From Ipomoea triloba (lineage: Eukaryota; Streptophyta; Magnoliopsida; Solanales; Convolvulaceae), in the NCBI RefSeq assembly GCF_003576645.1, contig NC_044916.1, positions 20,085,662 through 20,149,661 of the forward strand: DNA of 64,000 bases. Reading direction: 5' to 3'. A program made the translations under genes and the position numbers. The notes beneath the pieces were generated by a model. It ran no database searches. It had not been told where the DNA came from and saw only the letters and a list, made by a program, of their open reading frames with translations. Of this stretch, positions 43,439-55,100 are shown in pieces; within the stretch, counting starts at the first letter, position 1, and every line of letters begins with the position of its first letter.

Positions 43439-45814
43439 TCAATCAATCTTCTCTAACTTCACATGGCATTGCTTCAGTTTCTTTCCACCCTTGGTTGAGA
43501 AGAATGAATCAAGCAAACAACGCTTGACTGGTCCATCAGTAGTACAATCAGTACTACTCGTTGGGGCCAACATAGCAACAGGACTCTCCGCTTCATCACT
43601 CTCAAAACCCTGAACATTGAAAACATATATTAACAAAAGTTAATATTTATGTGCAAGAGCAGTTATTATAAAAATTTAGTTCAAAAAGATAAGTCACCTC
43701 CAAAAATTTATCATCCCCCTCACTTATAGGGCATTCAGAGTTGGTGTCATTTTCATGTAAACTTAAAAGATCAGGGCAGTGTTGTTGCAGCACAATCTGG
43801 TCAGTGTTAATTCTAAAAACAGGAAATGGGATATTACGACGAACAAACTGGTCTTTCTTTGTTGAAATCTTGAAAAGCATTGTCCTCCCTACCAGTTCAT
43901 ATATCTCCTTTATGTGTCCAAGGTTCTGAAAAAATAAAGCTAGAGTTAATATATAAGGTCTGAATAAAATAAATCTGAAATTAAAATGTGCATAAGAAAT
44001 GTAGAAAAAACTTACATTCACATTTCTTTCATATAGGTCTTCTGCTGCAAGACCTAGCAAATCCATGCATTCTCTATCCCATAGCAAAAAGGATGCAGTA
44101 CCCTTCATGTCAACCACGCGTACTCTAATTTTATACTTTGTAACACTACCCTCAGGAATTTTATTACATTTGAAACACTTATTGACACCCTCAGAAAGTT
44201 TGAGTTTTTTATTGCAACCCTTATGAGGATAGGAAATATAAAACCAATCACTTGGATTTTCAACACCATTTATCCTTGCAGCTATCCAAAAGTCACCAAA
44301 CTGGAAAAAAAATTGAATAGAGAAATTAAATTAATGAATAAGAAACTGCAAATGTGATTTATTTGTAATTACATGTTCGTTGTCATAGAGATCAGTAATG
44401 GTAATGAGTTCCATTGATTGAGTGCTTGAATCATCATGAGTGTTTGTGAAACTCATGCTAGACATGGAAGCTATACTGCGCATGGGTGTTTGCTGTGAGA
44501 GCTCTGTCATACTGTAAATTATAAAAAAGAGTTAATAACAAATTTAAAAACAATGTTAAGAGATATCAGTTCATGTAAACTTACCTTTCTTTAAACTGCT
44601 GCATTTCAGGACAGTCAATATTAAAGTGAATTTGAGTGACATCCTAGGAAGAGCAGATTTTTACATCACCATCTGAAATTATATCTGTGTATGTTAGTAT
44701 AGGTATACATCTAGAATCAAATTTAATCTACTTTGATAAACAACTCAGTGACTTACCTCTAACACCAAATTTCAGTTTATAAAACTGGATCAAAACATAC
44801 AGAGGCTCATTACCAGGAGATTGATAGAAAGGCTCAATTTTTGCAACATGTTCATCCCAGAATGTACAGGTTAGATGATTACCCATATTTTTTAAAGCAA
44901 TCAAATGAAAATATTTAGCGATTAGAGAGACAGGATAAAAATTTATGTTTAAAAACAGTAAATACTTTACTTACTGTGAATCTTCTATAACAAAGTCAAT
45001 TAGTCTAGTATCATTGCCATTAATGGTCTTCTGTTGTGGAGCATGTATTTGAACCACACGACCAATTAAATCTATAAGAAAAGCTCTTTGTCAAAAAAAG
45101 GAAGAAAACAGTAAAAATTATTCTACACTAATTAATGGACTGAAATCTCAGTTTTGAATGCTTACCAAACAGCTCTTTGTCATTTAAGGTTGGGTTACTC
45201 CTCAAACTTTGGAATGCCATGATTCTGTACATGTGTCTGGGGAAATTTGCAAACCTATACTCTTTCATAATAGTCTCACCATTGAATTGCAACATGTATT
45301 CATGCATACTGGTTTTATAAGTATGTCAGTTTGCTACCACAAAGAAGTTTTTTACACAATAGACATCTCCTTCAACAAAACTGTTAAGGAATTTAGGAAG
45401 AATGTCCTTTGGTATATGGGCATGGATAACAGTCCCCTGAACAGATAAATCCATATTTATGTGCTTAGCATTTGTAGAAAAAGATTTAAACAAAACTAAA
45501 TCGAATATTACAGACTCATTAAGCATTTGATAATGAATTTGTACCAAAAACACAAAAATTACAAACACAATTTTTTGCAGATTCATGAAGCATTTGTACA
45601 GAAAAACTAACGTAGAACTCATTTTTTTTTGCAGATTCATGAAGTATTTTTTGCAGAAAATACTTACCTCTTCGTCATGAAAGACTACCTCTTTGCTCTT
45701 GATCTCAGTAGACCCTCTCCTTTCCATTACACAGTACGTACGCATCACTCGTAGCTTCATAGCACTACGTCTGTTGGAGGCAGTTAAATGGTTGGCGAGA
45801 CAATACATCCCCAT
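43439..45814 (-). pseudogene. RPA1-like (replication protein A 70-kDa, OB-fold) pseudogene, nine exons
   Basis: Minus-strand exons with GT..AG borders and matching phase, approximately: 45814-45668, 45436-45166, 45071-44975, 44898-44757, 44672-44585, 44511-44373, 44300-44016, 43925-43698, 43609-43439. The product follows the plant RPA1-like layout. The N-terminal OB fold reads LRVMRTYCVMERRG, EVVFHDEE+GTVIHAHIPKD and FPRHMYRIMAFQSLRSN. A second OB fold reads LTCTFWDEHVAKIEPF. The C-terminal Zn-binding domain (WFYISYPHKGCNKKL..CFKCNK..YKIRVRVVDMKGTASFLLWD, exon 7) is followed by a VKRCLLDSFF..KLEKID tail. Lesions: an in-frame TGA at 45326-45328, a TAG in exon 5 (about 44645) and no AG acceptor before exon 4. 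Canonical RPA1 binds ssDNA; such short relatives are also accessory genes of plant Helitrons, but no Helitron Rep is present here. Confidence 0.82.
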
Positions 45815-46319
45815 GAAACAAAATAGTTGTGCACCAGAACGCAAAAGCTAAATATGGAGAATGTATCTGTATCTGTATCTGTATTTAGTCTAGCTTAATA
45901 TAACATGTAATATATATGTGAGATGTAGATGTCTAGAAGATCCAGAGTTCTAAATGTGTTGTATTAATGGTTGCCTTGATACTCTAATCGTTAATGACGG
46001 CTAGAGTATATATGGCTGTATATAATGTTGAGCGTGAAGGACATCTATAATGGTTCATGGATACTCGAATCGTTAGTGACGATTTGGTTTCCTATTCAAT
46101 TTGCCGGAAATCGTTACCGGCAAATTTGAAAATAACTTGATGAAATTGGATCCTTCTAAACGTGTAAATTAAATGTTGAACTGTTGGTAAAACCTAATTA
46201 CAATACGCGTAACGACGCGCTGGTTATCCTACAAAGTCCAACTGCCAAACGACGCCGTTTATGGTTGGGTGGGAATTTGTGAAAAAATGCAAGCATTTAC
46301 GACGCCGTTTAGATGACTG

Positions 46320-46450
46320 CCATTAATGCTATTGTTGTTGCTATTTTATATATAGAGACTATTATTATTATTAGTATTAGTATTATGATTGTTATTATTA
46401 CTACTACTAGCGTTTTACCCGTACGATGCACGAACAAAATTATGTTATTC
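46320..46450 (-). mobile_element. Possible Helitron termini (5' end and 3' hairpin-CTAG)
   Basis: On the minus strand, CGTGCATCGTACGGGTAAAA CG CTAG followed by T (46442-46408) has the hairpin-CTRR|T form of a Helitron 3' end. Just beyond, TCTCTATATATAAAATAG (about 46346-46329) looks like a Helitron 5' start, which would put the RPA-like gene inside a minus-strand element. The base preceding it is G rather than A and its 3' end was not located, so this is tentative. Confidence 0.35.
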
Positions 46451-46559
46451 TCAGATAATGGTCTGCGGTTACGGGAGTTATTTGATTGATTTTATTATCA
46501 GTTTAATGCCATGATTAAATGCTATTTAACCCTACCTCCCTTATATAATTTGTGTGTTT

Positions 46560-46862
46560 TGGGCAGTGATTTACAAGCCAAGAAAAACATAATTTTCACT
46601 CCAAAAACATTGTTACTCTCTCCCAAAACTCTGCTCATTCATTTACGAAAAGCTTGTGTTCAAGCCCGTTGTTCTAGTTCGCCGAAGGGTTATAGTTTGA
46701 GTGCTCAAACTATAGCTCCGCTGATCCATTTTATCCTTGGAGACCGACAGTATAGTGCTCCTAGCACTCTCGGGAGGTATGGAATCGGTTTTAAGGAAAG
46801 AGTGTTTAGCTAGACTTGGATCCTTCGCTTCTTCTTCTCTTTTTCTTGGTACGTGGGATTAG
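46560..46862 (+). mobile_element. LTR-like fragment related to 14036-14350
   Basis: TTTTATCCTTGGAGACC, AGTGCTCCTAGCACTCTCGG and GGTTTTAAGGAAAGAG share order and spacing with the minus strand of 14036-14350. A small hairpin, AGTTTGAGTGCTCAAACT, lies at about 46695-46712. No ends were found. The 100-residue frame starting at 46511 is probably incidental. Confidence 0.4.
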
Positions 46863-46881
46863 TTCTTAAATTTATATCCCT

Positions 46882-46882
<1 letters not shown>

Positions 46883-46932
<50 letters not shown>

Positions 46933-46953
46933 ACTGTTTTGGTTTTAAACCAA

Positions 46954-46991
<38 letters not shown>

Positions 46992-47144
46992 TGTATGTAT
47001 GTACACTGTTTTGGTTTTAAACCAAATTGTGGTGGTATTAATTTTTCTATAAAATTATATCCTTGTACTAGTTTCGTACTAGTAGTGTTGGGATCATTTT
47101 TCCGTAAAATATATCCCATCATTTGTGTTATATATATGTATGTA

Positions 47145-47175
<31 letters not shown>

Positions 47176-47178
47176 TGC
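46883..47178. repeat. Microsatellites (TA)n, (GTAT)n, (GT)n
   Basis: TA run 46883-46907, two GTAT tracts (46908-46931 and 46965-47003) around a duplicated CTGTTTTGGTTTTAAACCAA, then TATG/TG/TA repeats at 47130-47176. Frames here are microsatellite translations. Confidence 0.9.
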
Positions 47179-47219
47179 ATAAAATCGACTTATTCTGTCC
47201 TACAACTACCACCGACCAC

Positions 47220-47481
47220 CCATGGGGCAGCATAGCCACGTCATAAAGGAGGTCAACGGGCGGTTATGCCATGGACGGGCAGCGACGCCATGGTCGGAGG
47301 AGGTCGGCGGACGGCCACGCCACGACTGAAGGTGGTAAATGGGCGGTGACATCATGACTAGAGAAGGTAAGCGAGCGGCAACATCATGGTCAGAGGTAGG
47401 CTAGCGGCCACGCTATGGCTGGAAAAAGTAGGTGGGTGGGCACACCATGGTCGGAGGAGGTAGGTGGGCGGCCACACCATA
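47220..47481. repeat. GC-rich minisatellite, left part
   Basis: Degenerate units of about 33 bp, such as GGTCGGAGGAGGTAGGTGGG plus CGGCCACACCAT, beginning at about 47265. The array is cut at 47481 by the 3.7-kb solo LTR and continues at 51175. Confidence 0.88.
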
Positions 47482-50400
47482 TGTAACATCCCGATATTCT
47501 GAACCACCTTATTTTAATAAAATATTTTGAAAATAGAAATTTATTTTTCAATCTTAAATATTTTTAGCCCAAATACTTTAGAAAACAAATTATTCTTGCT
47601 TTAGAGTTCATTAGTTCAAATAAATTATTTTATACCTTATAATTTTGTTATCCAAAAATCATGTTCTCTAAACTCCTATTTTATTAAGCTTTTAAAATAA
47701 AATTATTTATGTAATTTAGTTTCTACAAGAAATTTTCGTCGAGCAAGAGTATAATTAAATATTTTAGACTCTTTATTTTAAATGATTTGGTACAAAATAT
47801 TTATATATTCATTTATGGTTTAAAAAGCCTTATTTAGGGAATAAATTTATTTATCAAAATTTTAACCTAAAATTCTATCTGAGACGAACCTGTGATCCTT
47901 ATATTATTATTTTGAGCTCAAGTTTAAACTCAAAACTATTTATGACCCAATCTACTAGCCCAAATTATTTAATCTCCTAAGCCTACATAGTTTTTAGCCC
48001 AATTTACTCAAGCCCAATTATTTTAAGCCCAAAACAAATCTTAACTCAAGTATTTATATATAGATATATATGTACATTGGCTACCATATTATTGTTCATT
48101 GCCCAAAAGACCCCAAATTAAAAAGCCCTATTCTCTCTATCTGATCTCTCCCTCTCGTCTCTCGTTTCCCTTACCTCTCGACGCAAGCAGATCAACGGCA
48201 AGATAGAGCAGCGACGGACCTCCGGTGGTGTCGACGGCGGCGAGGCAGTCCGGCGGCTCCTCCTCTCCTTCCCGTCTCTCTCGTGAAGTTGCAGACTAGC
48301 GAACACAGTAGACCAAGATCCTCCTCGAACCACCATCTCTCTCTCCTTTCGCTCGGCGTAGCAGGCGGTGGTGGAGGCGTGACTTGACTGGCGAAGCAGG
48401 GATGGTGGCAGAGTGTTGATGGATTATAGATTTACAGTGGCAGTTAGCAGATTAAGGATGGATTAATAATGGATTAAGAGGTAATGACCTTGCTTAATGC
48501 TTATGGTTTAATTATTGTGAATTAGTGTCAATGATGATTAGGATTTGTAAGTACTGGTAATTATGGATTATGGTTTAAATTGGTGATTAAAGATTGATGA
48601 TTATGAGGTGGTTAAATTATAATTAGGTGATTATGAGTTTAATGGTATTTTTGAAGGGTAATTAGAGTTGATAATAATATATGAGTGAAGGGCGATTAGT
48701 AATTTTTGATTTATTGTTGATGTTGATATCGTAATTTGATGGTGATGATTAAATAATGTTTAGTGTAGTGATGGTGATTATGAGCTAGCAATGACGAGTT
48801 AATGATGTCGGTGATTAGAGGTGACTATTATGGTTAATAAAGATTAATGTTAATTATTAAATGATTAATAATAGGTGGATTAAGGACTAATAACGTTGTG
48901 ATTATGAAATGATGAGAAATGATTGGGTTATTGATAATAATTATGAGATGATAATTAAAGCTTAATTGGGTGCTTAGTGTTTAATGTTTGGGCTTATTGC
49001 TTAATAGTTGAGGGTTATGGACTAATTATGAGGTATAAATGATTAATTATCCTTATTGAGCTTAAGTATGGTGCTTATAGTGTAATGAGGTGGATTATGG
49101 TAAAGAACGGTGTTTAGTTGATAAGAAGTATGGGTATGTGATGACTAAGTTGCCAATAATAATAAAGATGGTGATTATTATTAATTTTGAGATGATGATG
49201 AATTAAAGTTGATAATGGTGATTTTGGACTAAAGATGATGAGTTTGATAATGAAGACTATTAGTGATGAATGATGGATAATTGATTGGGTGTTAGATGAG
49301 TATTGTCGTTGAGAGGGAACGATACTAGGTTGATTATCTTATTAAATCAATGAGAATGATAATGATGGCAATGGTTAATAAATTAAGATTTTAATCGATT
49401 CACAGATTCCCTATTGTGGACGAGCTATGAGTTGAGTCCAAGATTGGATGTGCTTGCGTTATGAGCTTTAGCTTTAAGGTAAGTTTCTATGTCCATCAAA
49501 ACTACTTTGCCCTATCAAATGTGCTCTTTATCTTAATTGTGTCCTTAAACTATTTTAAAAATGCTTTTTGGTTCAAAATATGATAAATAGCAAATTATGG
49601 TTATTTTTGTGTTGACTTGTGATTTCCAAATCTGTTATAATTGGGATTGGTTAGAGTATTTCAAGAATCTATACTTTTGTGATATGTAATTATACTACTA
49701 TAGAGTTCGGTGGAACTCCTACTTTGAGAAATTGTGGTTGAAAACCTAAACATATTGATGAGTGAAAACTATGATTTGAATAGCCTATGGGCAAATGAGA
49801 ATGTTTATAAAAAACCTATTTTGAATGACTATTATTATTATTGGAGGAATTATGTAAAAATGTATTATTTTTGGAGGTTTATCCCTTTCTGTGTGGATTG
49901 TGATGTGAATTGTGATATGGGCTGAGGCCCTATGGGTTAGTATTTGAGGAGTAACCTGGTAGAAAAATCCTGGGTTGCTAGGACTAGTAACTACCCGTTG
50001 GGCTTAGAATCCCAATTAGGGGGTGTGCACACTTAAGGTTTTAGTCTTGTTTCCATTGATATTGAGAGTGATTGATATTGTGAGAAGTGAGGTTCCACTG
50101 GTAGGTGGTGGTGGCGGTTGTGTGGGAAGCACCGTTCACTAGGGCTTCGCTGCGGTGGAGTTCCTGCCTTGCTAGGCCCATTGTTACTTCCACACTGGTG
50201 ATATATGACTCTTCGATTATGATTTGGGATGATTGGGATACCTCCACTTATGTATTGTTTTACTATATTGATATTTGAGAATGACTTGAGAAAATTTATA
50301 CCTTGAAATGATTATTGGTTGAGTAAACTATATGATTTGAATTCCTCCATATACATATACTATGGTTTGGAAATATTTATAAGTAATGAGCTATATACAT

Positions 50401-51179
50401 TCTTCCATACTTGAATTATACTATTTATCTATAATGAGTATTTGGAAAGTTATGCTTTGAAATGATATATAGAGATGTTGAGAAAGGCTATTTTATGAAT
50501 TCTCCTTACTTATGATACCTTGTGAGTGACTAGCGATGGTTATAAAATTACTATATTGCTTTAAGTATATTTAATATTATACTTGAGAAAGTTTATATGT
50601 TGCTTATCCTTGGTGTGAGTTAAATCTTTTGAGAACTACTATCTATGATGGAAAATCCTTTTGGAAACGCTCTTTTTAAGTCTTTGGCTAAATGGTTTAT
50701 GGAGTATGGTCTACTTAAGTATAAAAATCTATTTTAAAGTATATCTATTTTCCAAACTATTAATGTATTATTTTACAGGGCGGGGTAGAGCTTACTTAGC
50801 ATTTTATGCTAATTCTGTTTGTTTGTGTTTTTCCAACCTTAATGTTTTCAGGATCTGAAATTTGTGGCTAGTTTGAGAGCGCGACGTAGAACTAGTTACC
50901 TCTTGGAGTTGACTCTTGGTTTAATGGTTTAGTATAGAACCCAAAATGTTGTATTATAGTTGATTTGTAAATTGGTTAGTGAATTGTAGTAATATGGATT
51001 GCAGTTAGAAAGCTTTGTAGCCTGTGCGTTTGGGCTTAGTGGTGGTCCAAGCGTGGCATAACACCCCATTGGTTTAGAGTTTGAATTCGCTTCCGCATTT
51101 ATTTTCAGTATGGTTTGTGAGAAAGATTATTTATTTATGTTTAATTTTGTATATAAAAAATTGGGGGTGTTACACCATG
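47477..51179. repeat. Target-site duplication CCATA/CCATG
   Basis: CCATA (47477-47481) and CCATG (51175-51179) flank the LTR with one mismatch. Other array units read CCATGGTCGGAGG, so the ancestral site was CCATG. Confidence 0.85.
47482..51174 (+). mobile_element. Large solo LTR, 3693 bp, Gypsy-type
   Basis: Starts TGTAACATCCCG, ends TTGGGGGTGTTACA, with a near-perfect TSD. It contains the family block GGGGGTGTGCACACTTAAGG (50018-50037) and ACTTAGCATTTTATGCTAAT (about 50793-50812). There is no PBS, PPT or protein domain, so it is a solo LTR. TTAATGATTA-type repetitive sequence fills about 48430-49380. The minus frame at 48118-48336 and others inside are not genes. Confidence 0.88.
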
Positions 51180-51470
51180 GTCGGAGGAGGTAGGCTGGCT
51201 ACGATGCCATGGATGGATGAGGCAGGCGCGCGGTGACACCATGGGCGGAGAAGGTAAGAGGGCAGTCACACCATAGTTGGAGGATGTAGGCAGGCGGCTA
51301 CGCTATAGCCAGACAAGGTAGGCGGGCGGCCACGCTATGGTTGGAGGAGGTAGGCATGCGACCATACCATGACTGTAGGAGGTAGGCATGCGACCATACC
51401 ATGACTGTAGGAGGTAGGCGGGTGACCACGCCATGGCCGGATAAGGTGGGCCAGGCCTCCTTCGTTCACC
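51175..51470. repeat. GC-rich minisatellite, right part
   Basis: Continues the same array: GGTCGGAGGAGGTAGGCTGG.. and GGCGGCCACGCTATGGTTGG. A 32-bp unit (AGGAGGTAGGCATGCGACCA..) is present twice, exactly, at about 51345-51410. The minus frame 51303-51485 is a translation of the repeat. Confidence 0.88.
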
Positions 51471-51929
51471 TGAGCCACCCAACATTCCACCTTGCTAGCC
51501 CATCATGAATTTTTCCTTATTGGGCCACCATTCTCCTCTGCTACCCCCTTGGGCCAAATCTTATCCAATAAAATGGGTCTCCTGGGTCCCATGTCCTCAT
51601 CAGTATTCATTGCTTGTCCACTTATTTTTTTTGTTGGTGCTAGTTTGCAAAAAGAATTGATTTGGTCTAATTAGTTTTATTACATTAAATAAATAGATGT
51701 ATGAAATCCCTAAGTTCATTCCCTTATACTAATATTTATAAAATTGACCTTGTCATTTTTTAGCTATTGATCATCCTAATAGTAATATGAAGTATGGATC
51801 ATTATTATCTTAATTAGCATGAATTTCATAATTCATTAAATCCTTAATTAATTATTCCTTAGGTATTACCCTCCGTTTCTTGATAAAAAAAATTAAATCC
51901 TTAATTAGTATAATATTAAAAGGAAGGAA
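51471..51929. other. Intergenic, no gene seen
   Basis: AT-rich spacer before the Copia element. The frame 51492-51674 has no recognisable domain. Confidence 0.55.
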
Positions 51930-51934
51930 AATTG

Positions 51935-52089
51935 TGTCAGTAATGTTTTATATTATATAGTCCTAAATATTTTTTATTAATAGCTAGTCAATGTTTAGTA
52001 CCTGTAGAATAGGGGAGGTTATAGCTAACTCTCATATAGGTACTAGGACTCTGTAATTCAGTTGTATTGAATCAGATTCTACGTTCATC
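51935..52089 (+). repeat. 5' LTR of Copia
   Basis: TGTCAGTAATG..TACGTTCATC, 155 bp. It abuts the PBS directly, as in the nested Copia (..CATT then PBS). Confidence 0.95.
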
Positions 52090-52104
52090 TGGTATCAGCC
52101 TAGG
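52090..52104 (+). other. Primer binding site
   Basis: TGGTATCAGCCTAGG directly follows the LTR. It is similar to the initiator-Met tRNA end and identical in its first 14 bases to the PBS of the 3283-8963 element. Confidence 0.82.
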
Positions 52105-52160
52105 TTAGGATCCTCTCTCCTCCCCTACCTTCCCGTAACTTACCCGAATTTTTTTTTTCG

Positions 52161-55100
52161 ATGGCTACACCATCCGGCGAGGGAGCGATCACCCCCTCCA
52201 TTGCCGCAATACCGTCACCGACTCCCACCCTCTCATCGGCAAACCACCATGTCTCCATCAAGTTGAATGCCCGAAACTACATTTACTGGAGGACACAAAT
52301 TCTTCCACTGTTACGCAGCCAAGGTCTGTTGGGATATATCGATGGTTCACTGCCATGCCCACCCGCCACCCTCCCCGCTGCTGCGCCGGCGACTGCTGCG
52401 GCACCAGCTATCCCGAACCCTGCCTACCTGCCGTGGATCCAACAGGATCAAGCGATCCTCTCGCTTATAGTCTCCTCGCTTACAAGCGAGGTCATGTACC
52501 TGGCGGTTGGAAAGGAAACGTCTCGCGCCGTTTGGGATTCCATCACGGCGGCTCTTGCATCGCAGTCTCGTACCCGATGCCTCAGTTTACTTGGACAGTT
52601 CCAGACGCTCCGCCAAGGGAACTCCACGCCCGCGGAGTATCTTGGCCAAGCACAAATGATCGTGGAAGCATTGTCGCTCGCCGGCCGGCCTCTCTCCGCC
52701 GACGAGCAGATCTTGTACGTCCTCCGTGGGTTGCGCCCGGAGTTTCGTGCTATGGCGAGCACCCTCACAGCAGTCGCGACGCCCTTAACCCTTCCTCAAC
52801 TGGCCGACCATTTACAGGCCCAGGAATTCATCCATGCGGATGAATTCGCCGTCGCTGATTCAACAGTGACGCAGAGCTCACCTGCGGCTTTCTTCGCTGG
52901 TCGCGGCAGGAGTGGATCCAGTGGAAGCGGCGGTCGCCAATCCGGTGGTCGTGGTGGTCGGCACTGGAGAGGCCGTGGCTCCGGGAACCCAGGACGCGGT
53001 GGCAGAGGCGGTGTGCCGCGCTGCCAAATTTGCAGATCACACGGTCACACGGCGGTGACCTGTTTCCGGCGTTACGACGATCGACCGGCTAATCAAGCTC
53101 ATGCTGCGTTCGCTGGTGACTCGTCAACAACTACATCCGCCGACGCATGGTATCCTGACACGGGAGCCACCTCTCACGCAACGCCGGACGCTCACCTGCT
53201 GGATCATTCAGAACCATACACGGGGTCTGACGTTCTGAAAGTAGGCAATGGTACAGGTTTGGACATATCTAGTGTGGGTTGCACGGTTATCCCATCTGAG
53301 TCGCACCCATTAAAAATGTCTAATATCCTCCATGTCCCTAATTTATCGCTCCCGTCACTGTCTGTTTATAAATTTACTAATGAAAATAATGTGTACTTTG
53401 AATTTCACAAAAATTGCTTTCTTGTGAAGGATTGCACAACTCAGGCAATACTTCTTAAGGGATCCACTTCGGGCGGTTTGTACCGGTTACTTCTTCCAAA
53501 TAGTCACAATGCATTTCTTACCGCCCGAGCCTCGTCAGACGTTTGGCATCAACGTTTGGGTCACCCGCACGGTCAAGTCCTCCAGCGTGTTTTGAAACAC
53601 TATCCAGTCACATCTCATAAAGTCGGTTCGTTGGACGTTTGCTTGGCTTGTCAACTCGGCAAATCGTCTCGGTTTCCACTAGATAGAGTTCAAAATAATA
53701 CTAAAAATGTACTAGATTTAATTTTTACGGACATTTGGGGTCCGTCACCTGCGATTTCCAGTTCAGGGTGTCGTTACTTTGTGTTATTCGTAGATGATTA
53801 TTCTAGGTATACCTGGTTTTATCCTCTTCGTGTAAAGTCCGATATTTATAAAAAAATTTACGTTATTTCGGGCAATGGTAGAACGTCGGTTTTCGCGTTC
53901 TATCAAAGCCATACAGTCTGATTTAGGAGGAGAATATCGTCGGTTACATACTATATTCGAATCCCTGGGAATTATACATCGCCAATCATGTGCCTATACA
54001 CACGAACAAAATGGGAGGGTCGAGCGCCGTAATCGTCACATTGTCGAAACAGGCTTATCTTTACTTGCCCAAAGTTCTACCCCCCTTAAATATTGGGACT
54101 ACGCTTTTGAGTCTGCAACCTTTTTAATCAACTGCTTACCCTCTTCTGCTATAAATTTTTAGACTCCTCATTACAAAATATACAGTGTCCATCCACCTTA
54201 TTCTTTCTTTCGAGTCTTCGGGTGTCAGTGTTTCCCATATCTACGACCCTACAACCGTCACAAAATCGAGTATAGGTCTGCGCCTTGTGTTTTCCTAGGT
54301 TATCCAGTTTCTTATCGGGGATACCGTTGCTTAGACCTTAACACTGGAAAAGTCTATATCTGTTGCCATGTGCGCTTTGCTGAAAATATTTTTCCTTTTC
54401 AAGCTAACTTGCAGGAAAATGAACCACCAGGCACTCCTACTACACCCTGGGCAACCGCTCCGTTACTTCCGAATTCTCCACCTTTGCCGCTCAATATACC
54501 TTCGGTATCAAACACATCTGAGACTCCTGATATTCCGCCGTCTTCGTCACGGACTGAGTCTGATGCCCAACTATCAACGTCAACTACAGGGCCCCCGGTT
54601 ACCACCACTCAAGCATCAACAGGTGGTCATGCTATGCGAACACGCAAAAAGACTCGGGGTACCGGTGAGCAGTTCTATGCTCTTCATACGACCACTGACC
54701 CGAGCTGTTATACTCAAGTTGTCAAACACGTGCACTGGAGGGATGCGATGGATACGGAGTTTAATGCGTTGCTACACAACAACACCTAGAAACTAGTGCA
54801 TGTGTCTCCGCTTATGAATATCATTGGGTGTAAGTGGGTGTATCGCACCAAACGTAAAGCCGACAGCACCGTCGAAAGGTATAAAGCTTGTCTAGTTGCA
54901 AAAGGTTTCAATCAAGTAGCAGGGGATGATTTTTTTGACACCTTCAGTCCCGTGGTCAAACCCACAACAGTCAGGCTGTTATTCTCTCTTGCGGTTACTC
55001 ATTCGTGGACTCTTCGACAGCTGGATGTTCACAATGCGTTTCTAAATGGTCACCTACCAGAAACGGTTTACATGAAGCAACCGCCCGGATATGAAGACCC

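Noticed and set aside
46911..47246. 111-residue frame with repeated MYVC
   Set aside because: Translation of the (GTAT)n microsatellite.
48118..48336. 72-residue minus-strand frame rich in Arg/Glu
   Set aside because: Lies wholly inside the 47482-51174 solo LTR, has no domain, and its composition follows the GC-rich leader-like part of the LTR.
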